From Candidatus Thioglobus sp. (lineage in GTDB: Bacteria > Pseudomonadota > Gammaproteobacteria > Arenicellales > UBA868), in NCBI GenBank assembly GCA_004212795.1, contig SHBR01000012.1, positions 1 through 46,430 of the forward strand: a stretch of DNA of 46,430 nucleotides, read 5' to 3'. Within the stretch, counting starts at the first letter, position 1, and the number at the start of each line of letters is the position of its first letter. Made by a program: the position numbers and the translations under genes. The notes beneath the pieces are model-generated. The model did no database searches and was not told where the DNA came from. It saw nothing but the letters and a program-made list of their open reading frames with translations. Of this stretch, positions 33,407 through 41,770 are shown piece after piece.

Positions 33407-34196
33407 TTTTCTTTGGCGTTCGGCCCTTGCCGGTATCGCTCTCGCTTTAGCCTCGGGACCGCTCGGTTGCTTTGTCGTCTGGCGCCGGATGGCATATTTT
33501 GGGGATGCTACAGCGCACGCCGCAATCTTAGGTGTCGCCTTATCGCTTGCTTTCTCTATCTCTGTTTTCATTGGTGTGATGGTGGCTGCGCTCGCGATGG
33601 CTTTTATGATTCTTTCTCTTTCTGGAAGGATGTTTGCCGTCGACACTCTTCTTGGCGTGGCAGCTCATGGCGCTCTGGCTCTTGGACTGGTAGCAATTAC
33701 CTTTATCCCCGGGGTTCGCGTAGATTTAAGCGCCTATCTTTTTGGAGACATTCTTGCCGTCGGTAGGATCGATCTGCTCGTCATTTGTATGGGGTCAGCG
33801 CTTGTTTTGCTGGTGCTTTGGTTGCGGTGGGAGAGACTGCTACTGTTAACCTTGAATGTTGACCTTGCAGCTGCTCGGGGGGTCGATACTCGACGTGAGA
33901 GTATGATACTGGTGGGCATATTGGCCGTCCTGGTTGCGGTGGCGATCAAGATTGTGGGTGCCTTGCTGATCACCGCGATGCTGATTATTCCTGCTGCCGC
34001 CGCACGGCCTATTTCCCGAACCCCTGAGTGGATGGCAGGGGTAGCAGTAACCGCGGCGGTGATAGCGGTTGTTGGAGGACTTTCCGCCTCTTTTTATTGG
34101 GATACACCGACAGGCCCCAGCATCGTGGTTGTGGCTTCGGTATTGTTTGCCGCCGCTACGCTCTTGACCATCCGAAGACCGAAACCAAAGCATTGA
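33351..34196 (+). CDS. znuB: Zinc ABC transporter permease ZnuB
   Basis: 281-residue ABC-3 family permease with about eight hydrophobic segments. The conserved stretch GPLGCFVVWRRMAYFGDATAHAAILG, AVDTLLGVAAHGALALGL, VRVDLSAYLFGDILAV and VGALLITAMLIIPAAAARPISRTPEWMAG match E. coli ZnuB closely. The ATG at 33351 lies inside znuC; ATG codons at 33357 and 33369 would shorten the unusually long overlap and are also possible. It ends with TTGA overlapping the next start. Confidence 0.93.
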   Translation: MNMIIDMIKQGIAKVILDDFLWRSALAGIALALASGPLGCFVVWRRMAYFGDATAHAAILGVALSLAFSISVFIGVMVAALAMAFMILSLSGRMFAVDTLLGVAAHGALALGLVAITFIPGVRVDLSAYLFGDILAVGRIDLLVICMGSALVLLVLWLRWERLLLLTLNVDLAAARGVDTRRESMILVGILAVLVAVAIKIVGALLITAMLIIPAAAARPISRTPEWMAGVAVTAAVIAVVGGLSASFYWDTPTGPSIVVVASVLFAAATLLTIRRPKPKH

Positions 34197-34882
34197 CTGC
34201 AGCCTTTAAAGCCCGACAGTTCAATAACAAACGCACCGCTGTGCAGTCAGCAGCAGAATCTATTGCCACCAGTTTAAGCAGGGCACTTTCGGTAAAAGGG
34301 CGGGCAACTTTGGGAGTATGTGGTGGTAGCAGCGCTGAGTTAATCTTTCCAATACTATCCGAGGCGCCCATTTCCTGGTCATTAGTCCGCGTTGTTCTTG
34401 TTGATGATCGATGGGTGTCGCTAGAGAGTGAGCACAGTAACGAGTCTTTGGTTCGAAAAAAACTGTTGCAGAATCATGCTGCAGATGCGGAATTATTTTC
34501 ACTTAAAACGCATCATAGTCATCCGCAAGATGCGTTAACTTTTATTGATGATCAGCTTGAAACGCTACAGTTTCCGGTGGATACACTCTTGGTGAGTATG
34601 GGGCTAGACGGTCATATTGCGTCGCTCTTTCCGGGCGGCGTGGAAAATCAGGAGGCCAAGTTGCGGGTGGTGGCGTCAACTGCTCCGGTTGCGCCCTTTG
34701 AACGAATAAGCTTGAGCCCCTGCGTAATTCGCGAATCCCGCCATATCGTGTTGCCCGTGTTAGGAGCAGAAAAGCGAGATATTTTTGATCAAGCTGCGCA
34801 ACCGGGTCCCGAAAGTCAATTCCCAGTACGACACGCTTTGTTTTCGCCGGACGCTGAATGCGACGTATTTTTATCGGCCTGA
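34193..34882 (+). CDS. pgl: 6-phosphogluconolactonase
   Basis: Hydrolyses 6-phosphogluconolactone in the oxidative pentose phosphate or Entner-Doudoroff route. The 229-residue length fits the DevB/Pgl family, with motifs LGVCGGSSAE, VVLVDDRWVSLESEHSNESLVRKKLL and SMGLDGHIASLFPGG. The open frame extends further upstream inside znuB, but the homology begins just at the TTG at 34193, which overlaps the znuB stop in the tetranucleotide TTGA. No zwf or edd is present in the window. Its place as last gene of a zinc-uptake operon is unusual. Confidence 0.85.
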   Translation: MTAAFKARQFNNKRTAVQSAAESIATSLSRALSVKGRATLGVCGGSSAELIFPILSEAPISWSLVRVVLVDDRWVSLESEHSNESLVRKKLLQNHAADAELFSLKTHHSHPQDALTFIDDQLETLQFPVDTLLVSMGLDGHIASLFPGGVENQEAKLRVVASTAPVAPFERISLSPCVIRESRHIVLPVLGAEKRDIFDQAAQPGPESQFPVRHALFSPDAECDVFLSA

Positions 34883-34948
34883 AATATTAGTTTTGTTGTC
34901 GATAATTCATTGTCGATTTTTTTCTGGGTTTAGAAGTAATATTTGGGC

Positions 34949-36604
34949 ATGAAAATAGTCGATACCTTTTTTGATCGTTCTGCAGGCAATTTTGATGACA
35001 TTGGAGCATCTTTTTCCTGGAAAATTCCTGCCAATTTTAATCTAGCGGAAGCCGTGTGCGGGCGTCACAAAAAGATCTCCAAACAAGTTGCACTTTTCTG
35101 TGAAAATGATCGTGGAGAGTCGGCACGCTATACATTCGGCGATCTCGAAAAACTCTCGAACCGATTGGCAAATGTGCTAATCAGTTTGGGATTAAAACCC
35201 GGTGACAGGGTTGCGATTTTATTGCCGCAGAGAGTGGAAACTGGGATCACCCATCTTGCGGCGTGGAAAGCGGGCGCATTGTCGTTACCACTCTCAATCC
35301 TCTTTGGATCAGAAGCCCTTCGTTATCGACTGGAGGATAGTGGTGCCCGTTTTGTGATTACAACGAAAGAGGCATCGGAGGTGCTACAGCAGCTTGGCCC
35401 TGATCTACCTAATCTTGAAACGATTATTAATTGCGACGATCGTGAATCGGGATTCTGGGCGTTAATCGATAAGGCATCCGATCAGTTTAGTTCGGTTGTC
35501 ACGCAGGCTAATGATCCGGCGCTTGTGATTTATACGTCCGGGACAACGGGGCCACCAAAAGGCGCCGTGTTAGCGCATCGGTGTCTTCTTGGTAATTTAA
35601 CCGGATTTGAGCTTTCACAGAATTTCTTCCCGCAGCCCGATGACCTCATGTGGACACCAGCTGACTGGGCGTGGACCGGTGGACTGCTTGATGGCTTGAT
35701 GCCGTCCTGGTTTTATGGGCGCCCGGTGCTGGGATTTGATGGTGGAAAATTCGATCCTGAGCGAGCGTGTGATCTCGTGAGTCATTATCGGGTCAAAAAT
35801 GCGTTTATCCCGCCAACTGCATTGAAGATGCTCCGCCAAGTCTCGGATAAATCAATTAAAAGCCTTGATTTTCGAAGCATCATGTCGGCGGGGGAATCGA
35901 TGGGGGCCCATATTTTTCAGTGGGCTGAGGAGGTACTGCATGTCAAAGTGAACGAGATGTGGGGCCAAACAGAATTCAACTATCTCGTCGGAAATTGTTC
36001 AAGCATTATGACGGTCAAGCCCGGAGCGATGGGCAAGCCCTATCCCGGTCATCGCGTTGAGCCGATTGACGAAAATGGAAATGTGTTGGCAGATGGTGAG
36101 ATAGGCGAACTATGCGCTTGGCGAGATGACCCCGTTATGTTTTTGGGCTACTGGAATCGTGATCAGGCAACTCGGGACAAGTTTATTGGCCCATGGTGGT
36201 CGACGGGCGACCTTGGCTACCGCGATTCAGATGGATATCTTTGGTTCATGGGTCGCAAAGATGATGTGATTTCAAGTGCAGGTCACAGAATCGGCCCTGG
36301 TGAGATCGAAGATTGCCTCTTGAAAAATCCTTCAGTCTCTCAAGCAGCGGTGGTCGGTATACCTGATGAACTGCGAGGTGAAATAATCAAAGCCTTTGTC
36401 GTGCTGGCCCCGGGGCATCAGTCATCGGAGGCTTTGAAAAAAGAGATTCAGAGCCAAGTTCGCCGTGAGCGGTCCGAGTATGAGTATCCGCGGGAAATCG
36501 AGTTTCTTGCGCAGTTGCCTATGACCACGACAGGTAAAATTCGCCGCGTCGCGTTGCGTGAACTTGAAGAGAAGCGCAGGCAATCAATAGTCGATCAGGC
36601 TTAG
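34949..36604 (+). CDS. Acetyl/medium-chain-type acyl-CoA synthetase
   Basis: About 551-residue AMP-forming ligase. The P-loop [11 protein letters not shown] lies near residue 195, [13 protein letters not shown] near 336, [39 protein letters not shown] near 416-454, and the catalytic C-terminal lysine in MTTTGKIRR. The segment [19 protein letters not shown] is typical of the acetyl-CoA synthetase/ACSM (medium-chain) branch. The ATG at 34949 was preferred to a TTG two codons earlier. Its stop (TAG) overlaps the stop of the convergent HIT gene by two bases. Confidence 0.88.
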   Translation: MKIVDTFFDRSAGNFDDIGASFSWKIPANFNLAEAVCGRHKKISKQVALFCENDRGESARYTFGDLEKLSNRLANVLISLGLKPGDRVAILLPQRVETGITHLAAWKAGALSLPLSILFGSEALRYRLEDSGARFVITTKEASEVLQQLGPDLPNLETIINCDDRESGFWALIDKASDQFSSVVTQANDPALVIYTSGTTGPPKGAVLAHRCLLGNLTGFELSQNFFPQPDDLMWTPADWAWTGGLLDGLMPSWFYGRPVLGFDGGKFDPERACDLVSHYRVKNAFIPPTALKMLRQVSDKSIKSLDFRSIMSAGESMGAHIFQWAEEVLHVKVNEMWGQTEFNYLVGNCSSIMTVKPGAMGKPYPGHRVEPIDENGNVLADGEIGELCAWRDDPVMFLGYWNRDQATRDKFIGPWWSTGDLGYRDSDGYLWFMGRKDDVISSAGHRIGPGEIEDCLLKNPSVSQAAVVGIPDELRGEIIKAFVVLAPGHQSSEALKKEIQSQVRRERSEYEYPREIEFLAQLPMTTTGKIRRVALRELEEKRRQSIVDQA

Positions 36605-36957
36605 GACGGCAGTTTTAGCATGGGTCCAAGTGGGCGGCCCCCCAACAGGTGCATGTGTAAATGAAAAACTTCTTGATTCGCATGTTGACCGCAATTTATC
36701 AGAAGTCGGTAACCATTAGAGTCGATCCCTTCGGATTTGGCGATCTGATGAGCCACTATAAATAGATGTCCGAGGGTCGCCTCGTCTTCGGTGGTGACAT
36801 CGTTAACCGTCGGGATGATTTTGTTAGGCACGATCAAGATATGAGTCGGCGCTTGAGGATTGATGTCCCGAAAAGCCGTCACTTGGTCGTCTTGGAAAAC
36901 AATATCGGCAGGGATTTCCCGCCTAACAATCTTGCTAAATAACGTATCTTCGGGCAT
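36601..36957 (-). CDS. HIT family nucleotide hydrolase (HinT-like)
   Basis: 118-residue histidine-triad protein. The triad [15 protein letters not shown] lies near the C-terminus, and [44 protein letters not shown] is the standard HinT N-terminal half. HinT proteins hydrolyse adenosine 5'-phosphoramidates and acyl-adenylates; the convergent neighbour forms acyl-adenylates, an association that may be coincidental. It ends on a TTAG overlap with that ligase gene. Confidence 0.95.
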   Translation of the reverse strand: MPEDTLFSKIVRREIPADIVFQDDQVTAFRDINPQAPTHILIVPNKIIPTVNDVTTEDEATLGHLFIVAHQIAKSEGIDSNGYRLLINCGQHANQEVFHLHMHLLGGRPLGPMLKLPS

Positions 36958-37121
36958 TTTTGACTCGCGGTAATTGAGGTAAAAAAATTAAGATATCGGC
37001 AAACTTGAGGTTCATCAAGTTATCAAATTGGCTTTGGCATGAATTGACGCGTTAGAATTTAGGATAATTTTTCTGTCGGCCCATAACTAGAGACATCGCC
37101 GACCTATATGGAGATCAGACT

Positions 37122-38111
37122 ATGCCTTTTAAGGCTTTCAGAATACACCAACAAGAAAAAGGTGTCAGCACCGGTTTTGAAGATTTAGAAGTGGAAAACC
37201 TGACTGACGGCGATGTCGTCGTGCGGGTGGCCTACTCAGGTATTAATTTTAAAGATGCACTTGCAGCTACCGGCGCAGCAAAAATTCTGAGAGCGCCAGA
37301 ATTAAACGGCGGTATTGATTTTTCCGGTGTAGTGGAAAGCAGTGAAAGTCCAAATTTTAGTGTAGGGCAAAAGGTGCTCGTTTGCGGGTGTGGGTTGTCT
37401 GAAACCCGTGATGGCGGATTCTCTGAGGTCGCGCGAGTGCCGGGCGAATGTGTGGTCAATGTGCCAGACAGTCTTGATCTGCGAGAAGTGATGGCGATTG
37501 GAACGGCGGGCTTCACGGCTGCGATTGCAATGATTCGTCTGGAGGAGAACGGACAGGATCCATCTCAGGGCCAGATGATTGTCACGGGCGCTACTGGCGG
37601 GGTTGGCAGTATTGTGATTGATATGTTGTCGGCAAAAGGGTTTGAAGTGGTTGCTTTAACCGGAAAGTCAGATCAACATGAATATCTTCGTCAACTCGGT
37701 GCGTCAGATTTTATTGATCGGCATTCGGTTGAGATGGGTAGTCGACCGCTCGAGAAAGGTCTTTGGGGTGGGGCTGTCGACAATGTGGGTGGAGAAACTT
37801 TAGGATGGCTCACCCGAACGGTTCAGCCGTGGGGCAGCATCGCCTCGATCGGTAATGCGAGTGGAATTAAACTCGAAACCACGGTCATGCCATTTATTTT
37901 AAGAGGTGTTTCATTGCTCGGAATCAACTCAATTGAAATGCCTTCCAGTCTGCGGAACAAAGCATGGAAGCGCTTGAGCGAGGATTTAAAACCTGCTCAC
38001 TTGGACCTGATCGCGCCTCGAACAATTGATTTTGCGGATTTACCCAATGCCTTTGATGAGTATTTAACCGGTTCAGTAGTCGGTCGAACAGTGGTTAGGG
38101 TTGGGGGTTGA
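37122..38111 (+). CDS. YhdH/AcuI family NADPH-dependent oxidoreductase
   Basis: 329-residue zinc-independent medium-chain dehydrogenase/reductase. Family members include AcuI, which reduces acryloyl-CoA to propionyl-CoA, notably in marine bacteria degrading DMSP. Diagnostic stretches are SGINFKDALAATG, GIDFSGVVE, the NADPH motif TGATGGVGSI near residue 160 and the end GRTVVRVGG. A 6-bp stem GTCGGC/GCCGAC lies in the leader (37075-37103). It overlaps the thioesterase gene by TTGA. Confidence 0.9.
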   Translation: MPFKAFRIHQQEKGVSTGFEDLEVENLTDGDVVVRVAYSGINFKDALAATGAAKILRAPELNGGIDFSGVVESSESPNFSVGQKVLVCGCGLSETRDGGFSEVARVPGECVVNVPDSLDLREVMAIGTAGFTAAIAMIRLEENGQDPSQGQMIVTGATGGVGSIVIDMLSAKGFEVVALTGKSDQHEYLRQLGASDFIDRHSVEMGSRPLEKGLWGGAVDNVGGETLGWLTRTVQPWGSIASIGNASGIKLETTVMPFILRGVSLLGINSIEMPSSLRNKAWKRLSEDLKPAHLDLIAPRTIDFADLPNAFDEYLTGSVVGRTVVRVGG

Positions 38112-38572
38112 ACCGTTCAGCAACGGCTTCAGGCTTGAGTGCCGGGCGCAAGGATTTTTTTTATTGGCAGTCGATTAGTACCCGCTGGGGAGATAACGAC
38201 ATTTATGGACATGTCAATAATGCCGTTTATTTCACCTATATTGATAGCGTTGTTAACCAGTTTCTGATCGAGAAAAGACTGATTGATATTCAAAACGGTG
38301 ACCTCATTGGCCTTGTCGTGTCATCGCAATGCCAGTTTTTTGCGCCCCTAAATTATCCTGGGCGGGTAGACTGCGGATTGAGAGTTGACCGGATAGGAAA
38401 TTCTAGCGTGACGTACTCGGTGGGCCTATTTGCACACGACAATGATGAAGCAGTAGCGATTGGCGGGTTTACGCATGTTTATGTGAAGCGCGATGATCGT
38501 CGACCTTGTGCTTTGCCTGATGGGTTGAGATCGGCATTGGAAAAATTAGTTTGGATTGAAGGCTGTCAATAG
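38108..38572 (+). CDS. 4-hydroxybenzoyl-CoA thioesterase-type hotdog protein
   Basis: 154-residue acyl-CoA thioesterase of the 4HBT/YbgC type. STRWGDNDIYGHVNNAVYFTYIDSVVN carries the active-site Asp and His-Asn helix. Its start is a TTG overlapping the stop of the YhdH/AcuI-like gene by 4 nt, so translation is coupled. Together the two could act on the same small acyl-CoA pool, for example removing CoA from a reduced or stalled intermediate. Inference from context only. Confidence 0.88.
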   Translation: MNRSATASGLSAGRKDFFYWQSISTRWGDNDIYGHVNNAVYFTYIDSVVNQFLIEKRLIDIQNGDLIGLVVSSQCQFFAPLNYPGRVDCGLRVDRIGNSSVTYSVGLFAHDNDEAVAIGGFTHVYVKRDDRRPCALPDGLRSALEKLVWIEGCQ

Positions 38573-38573
38573 T

Positions 38574-39419
38574 ATGTATCGAAATAATCTATCCGGTGCT
38601 GAATTCTGGACGTCGCCCCATAAAGCGATCACACTTCTCGGAATGTCTGGAGCCGGGAAAACAACACTTGCATCCAGGCTGCCGCAGCGCACTTGGTTTC
38701 ATTATTCTGGCGATTATCGAATTGGTACCCGTTATCTTGGTGAAGCCATCCTCGACAACGCAAAACGGGAGGCGATGAAGTCTCCACTTCTGGCCGAATT
38801 GTTGCGTTCTGACTCTATTTATTTGTGTAACAACATTACGATAAACAATTTGAAACCGCTTTCTGGTTTCTTGGGTATGGTTGGCGACCCGGCGTTGGGT
38901 GGATTAGGGATTGACGAATTTAAGCGTCGACAAGCGCTCCATCGTGATGCAGAGGTTTGTTCGATGCTGGATGTTCGTGAATTTATTGATAAATCTTCAG
39001 AGATTTACGGTTACCCCCATTTTATTAACGATGCGGGAGGGAGTCTTTGCGAGCTTGATGAGCCTGGTGTCTTAGAGCAGCTTGCTGAAGATACGTTGAT
39101 TGTTTATTTAAAACCGTCCGACGAGATGCTCGAAAAAATTATCGAGCGGTCGATGGATGAACCCAAGCCCATGTATTATCGAAGCGAATTCCTTGATCAC
39201 GTGCTTCCGGAGTATTTAGAGGAGTTTAGCTTGTCTCATCCTAATGAGATTGTTCCGAGCGATCTGTTTCGTTGGATTTTCCCTCGATTAGTTAACCATC
39301 GACTCCCCCGCTATGAGCGAATTGCGGAAGAGTTCGGCGTGGTGTTACCCGCAGACCGTATTGACGAGATTCATGGAGAGACTGAACTTATTGAATTAAT
39401 CTGTGAGGCATTGGGATAG
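38574..39419 (+). CDS. P-loop ATPase of unknown function
   Basis: About 281 residues with a clear Walker A, LLGMSGAGKTTLAS, near residue 23, followed by a Pro-Arg turn and ...HYSGDYRIGTRYLGEAI. The residues DTLIVYLKP and a late SLSHPNEIVPSDLFRWIFPRLV are notable. It looks like a kinase/ATPase of the nucleoside-phosphate transfer type, with no closer assignment possible. ATG 38574 follows the thioesterase stop by one base; a TTG at 38556 in the same frame would overlap that gene. It ends 2 nt before the MetA-like gene, suggesting a functional link. Confidence 0.75.
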   Translation: MYRNNLSGAEFWTSPHKAITLLGMSGAGKTTLASRLPQRTWFHYSGDYRIGTRYLGEAILDNAKREAMKSPLLAELLRSDSIYLCNNITINNLKPLSGFLGMVGDPALGGLGIDEFKRRQALHRDAEVCSMLDVREFIDKSSEIYGYPHFINDAGGSLCELDEPGVLEQLAEDTLIVYLKPSDEMLEKIIERSMDEPKPMYYRSEFLDHVLPEYLEEFSLSHPNEIVPSDLFRWIFPRLVNHRLPRYERIAEEFGVVLPADRIDEIHGETELIELICEALG

Positions 39420-39421
39420 AG

Positions 39422-40483
39422 ATGCCGATAGTTGCCAACACGGGGTTACCCAGTTTTGAACGATTTCGCTTGGAAGGGGGCGATGTGCTCTCGCGGGATC
39501 GCGCTGTTTCGCAGGATATTCGAGAGTTACATATTGGATTAATGAATAATATGCCTGACGCAGCGATGGCGGCGACAGAGCGTCAATTTCTCAGGTTAAT
39601 TGGCGGCTGCAATCGGATCGCACAGTTTTATGTTTATCCTTTCTCACCGCCTCAGATTAAAAGAGGAGCTGACGCCAAGCGGCATATTGACAAGTATTAT
39701 TATGATTTTGATCAGCTAAAGCTGGATGGATTAGATGCACTGATTGTGAGCGGTGCAAATCCTGTTTGCGCTGAACTTCCCGACGAGTCGTTTTGGGGGC
39801 CCATGGTGGAGACGTTGGACTGGGCAAATGAACATGTTACATCAACGTTGTGCGCATGCCTGGCAACACATGCCGCGTTTCTCCACCTGCACAAGGTGTC
39901 TCGACGACCGTTATCTGAAAAGCGTTGGGGTGTATTTCCTAATCGCGTCGTAGCTGATCATCCACTGGTTCGAAATATTAATAGCCGCTTTGACGTGCCA
40001 CATTCTAGATGGAATGATATCAGCGCAATTGATATGCGAAGTGTGGGGCAACAGGTGTTGGTCGAAAGCGAAGAGGCTGGCGTGCACTTAGCAACGAGTG
40101 CAGATGGTCTTCGATTAATATTCTTTCAAGGGCATCCTGAGTACGATAACTTCTCACTTCTAAAGGAATACAAGCGAGAGGTAAATCGCTTCCTAGCCGG
40201 TGAGGTCGATCGATATCCACCATTCCCGACGCACTATTTCATGCCTGAAATGATTCCGGTGTTAGATCAGTATCGCGCGGATGCTGAGGAAGCCCGGCGT
40301 CTGGGAATCGACTGTCGGGAATTCCCCGAATCCGATATCCTTGTCGATAACACCTGGGGCGATACCGGGAAAATCGTATTTAACAACTGGCTCGGGACAA
40401 TCTACCAACTCACTAATCCCGACCGGCGAAAACCGTTTATGGATGGAATTGACCCGAAAAATCCACTTGCTCGTATTTTCTGA
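39422..40483 (+). CDS. metA: Homoserine O-acyltransferase, MetA family
   Basis: 353-residue homoserine acyltransferase that activates homoserine for methionine synthesis. The cysteine nucleophile is in TSTLCACLATHAAF, aligned with the E. coli CWAVQAA motif; the His and Glu are in FFQGHPEYDNF. It is longer than E. coli MetA (309) with a C-terminal tail. The position that separates succinyl (Gly) from acetyl (Glu) users in this family is here Val, in SGANPVCAEL, so acyl donor is not predictable. It immediately follows the ATPase gene. Confidence 0.87.
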   Translation: MPIVANTGLPSFERFRLEGGDVLSRDRAVSQDIRELHIGLMNNMPDAAMAATERQFLRLIGGCNRIAQFYVYPFSPPQIKRGADAKRHIDKYYYDFDQLKLDGLDALIVSGANPVCAELPDESFWGPMVETLDWANEHVTSTLCACLATHAAFLHLHKVSRRPLSEKRWGVFPNRVVADHPLVRNINSRFDVPHSRWNDISAIDMRSVGQQVLVESEEAGVHLATSADGLRLIFFQGHPEYDNFSLLKEYKREVNRFLAGEVDRYPPFPTHYFMPEMIPVLDQYRADAEEARRLGIDCREFPESDILVDNTWGDTGKIVFNNWLGTIYQLTNPDRRKPFMDGIDPKNPLARIF

Positions 40484-40524
40484 CGTCTTTGCCCACCTTT
40501 GTAGTGGGAATTTGCCCACGACCT

Positions 40525-40533
40525 TGTTATAAT
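40525..40533 (+). promoter_or_regulatory. Extended -10 promoter of the riboswitch transcript
   Basis: TGTTATAAT is a consensus -10 (TATAAT, 40528-40533) with the extended TGn element. No good -35 hexamer is visible, as is tolerated with extended -10. The predicted start near 40540 coincides with the beginning of the riboswitch P1 stem. Confidence 0.7.
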
Positions 40534-40540
40534 TCTTTTA

Positions 40541-40595
40541 AGCGCCGATTTGATCATCAGCTTGCGGGCGCTATACAAGTTTGCTAAAGCGAGTG
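40541..40595 (+). ncRNA. SAM-II riboswitch aptamer
   Basis: The RNA follows the SAM-II pattern known from alphaproteobacterial metA/metX leaders: P1 strand AGCGCC (40541-40546), conserved GATTTG, then GCTTGC, the closing P1 strand GGCGCT (40567-40572), an A-rich joint and GCTAAAG (40583-40589), which can pair back into the loop (GCTT with AAGC) as a pseudoknot. SAM binding should lower expression of the downstream homocysteine methyltransferase. Confidence 0.85.
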
Positions 40596-40605
40596 GTGAC
40601 TATAG

Positions 40606-40642
40606 AGCCCGCTTTAGCGAAAGCTGACGCGGGTTTTGTTTT
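40606..40642 (+). terminator. SAM-controlled intrinsic terminator
   Basis: CCCGC/GCGGG plus an inner TAGC-GAAA-GCTG stem, then a T-rich run. The left arm CGCTTTAGC (40610-40618) can instead pair with GCTAAAGCG (40583-40591) of the aptamer, forming a 12-bp antiterminator when extended through 40580-40591/40610-40621. The two structures exclude each other. Confidence 0.85.
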
Positions 40643-40692
40643 GCGCAGGCATTTCAATTACCTATTTATCCGAGCGAATAAGGAGATAAGTA

Positions 40693-41736
40693 ATGTCACC
40701 GAGTCGATGGGAAAAGGTTTTGAACGAGCGAGATTGGCTGCTTGCTGATGGTGCGACCGGCACTAATTATTTTGCGATGGGATTACAGTCCGGTGATTCA
40801 CCAGAGCTTTGGAATATCGATCATCCTGATCGAGTCGCTTCTTTGCACCGTCAGTTTGTTGAGTCGGGAGCTGATATTATTTTGACCAATAGCTTTGGAG
40901 GTTCCGCTTACCGGCTTAAGCTTCATCAAGCTGAAAGTAGGGTAAGAGAGCTTAATTATGCAGCGGCTCAGATTGCGCGTGGGATCGCAGATGTTTCGGA
41001 ACGCCAGGTTATTATTGCAGGATCGATTGGACCAACGGGTGAAATTCTTGAACCGATTGGATCGTTGAGTATCGCTGACGCCACTGCGGCGTTCGAGGAG
41101 CAAGCAGCCGCTCTGGTCGACGGAGGTGTAGATATCATCTGGCTTGAAACCATGTCATCTAAGGAGGAGCTTCAGGCGGCAGGGGTGGGTGCTGCGAAAG
41201 CGGAGGCTCCCATCGTGGCGACGATGACATTTGATACCAACGGAAGCACAATGATGGGCGTGCCGCCAGCTCAACTGGTCGATATTTACCACGCAACCGT
41301 GCCGCGACTAGCCGCGTACGGCGCGAATTGTGGCGTTGGCGCAGCAGACCTTATCGGAACAATCTCAGCGATGAGGCGACACTCGAGCCCTCAGGATATT
41401 CTGGTCGCAAAAGGAAATTGCGGGATTCCCCAATTCGTAGACGGTGAAATCAAATACAGTGGTACCCCGGAGTTGATGGCCGAGTATGCGTGTCTTGCTC
41501 GAGATATCGGTGCGCGAATTATTGGCGGGTGTTGCGGCACGACACCAACGCACTTAGCTGCAATGCGGGATGCATTAGTCGCTCATCAAGTGAGAACCCC
41601 GCCCGAGATTGACACCATCGTCGATATCTTGGGGCCGGTTACTGCGGGAACAAGAGCTGTGTGTACGTCGACGGGCAGTCTACCGGAGACAGATGCCAAT
41701 CCTCGCCGAAGCCGTAACAGTCGTCGTCGAAAGTGA
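40693..41736 (+). CDS. Homocysteine S-methyltransferase, betaine-type (BHMT-like)
   Basis: 347-residue zinc enzyme of the homocysteine S-methyltransferase family that makes methionine from homocysteine and a methyl donor. Zinc cysteines lie in YGANCGVGA and GGCCGTTP. N-terminal LLADGATGTNYFAMGL and TNSFGGSAYRLKLH resemble bacterial betaine-homocysteine methyltransferases (BmtA), though S-methylmethionine as donor is possible. AAGGAGAT precedes the ATG. The SAM-II switch upstream fits an enzyme feeding SAM synthesis. Confidence 0.88.
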   Translation: MSPSRWEKVLNERDWLLADGATGTNYFAMGLQSGDSPELWNIDHPDRVASLHRQFVESGADIILTNSFGGSAYRLKLHQAESRVRELNYAAAQIARGIADVSERQVIIAGSIGPTGEILEPIGSLSIADATAAFEEQAAALVDGGVDIIWLETMSSKEELQAAGVGAAKAEAPIVATMTFDTNGSTMMGVPPAQLVDIYHATVPRLAAYGANCGVGAADLIGTISAMRRHSSPQDILVAKGNCGIPQFVDGEIKYSGTPELMAEYACLARDIGARIIGGCCGTTPTHLAAMRDALVAHQVRTPPEIDTIVDILGPVTAGTRAVCTSTGSLPETDANPRRSRNSRRRK

Positions 41737-41770
41737 TCTGGCAAATTGCAAAAAATGATATGCTGACCGA

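Noticed and set aside
34028-34192. Long N-terminal extension of the Pgl ORF
   Set aside because: This part is znuB read in another frame; Pgl homology starts at the TTG at 34193, which gives the family's usual length.
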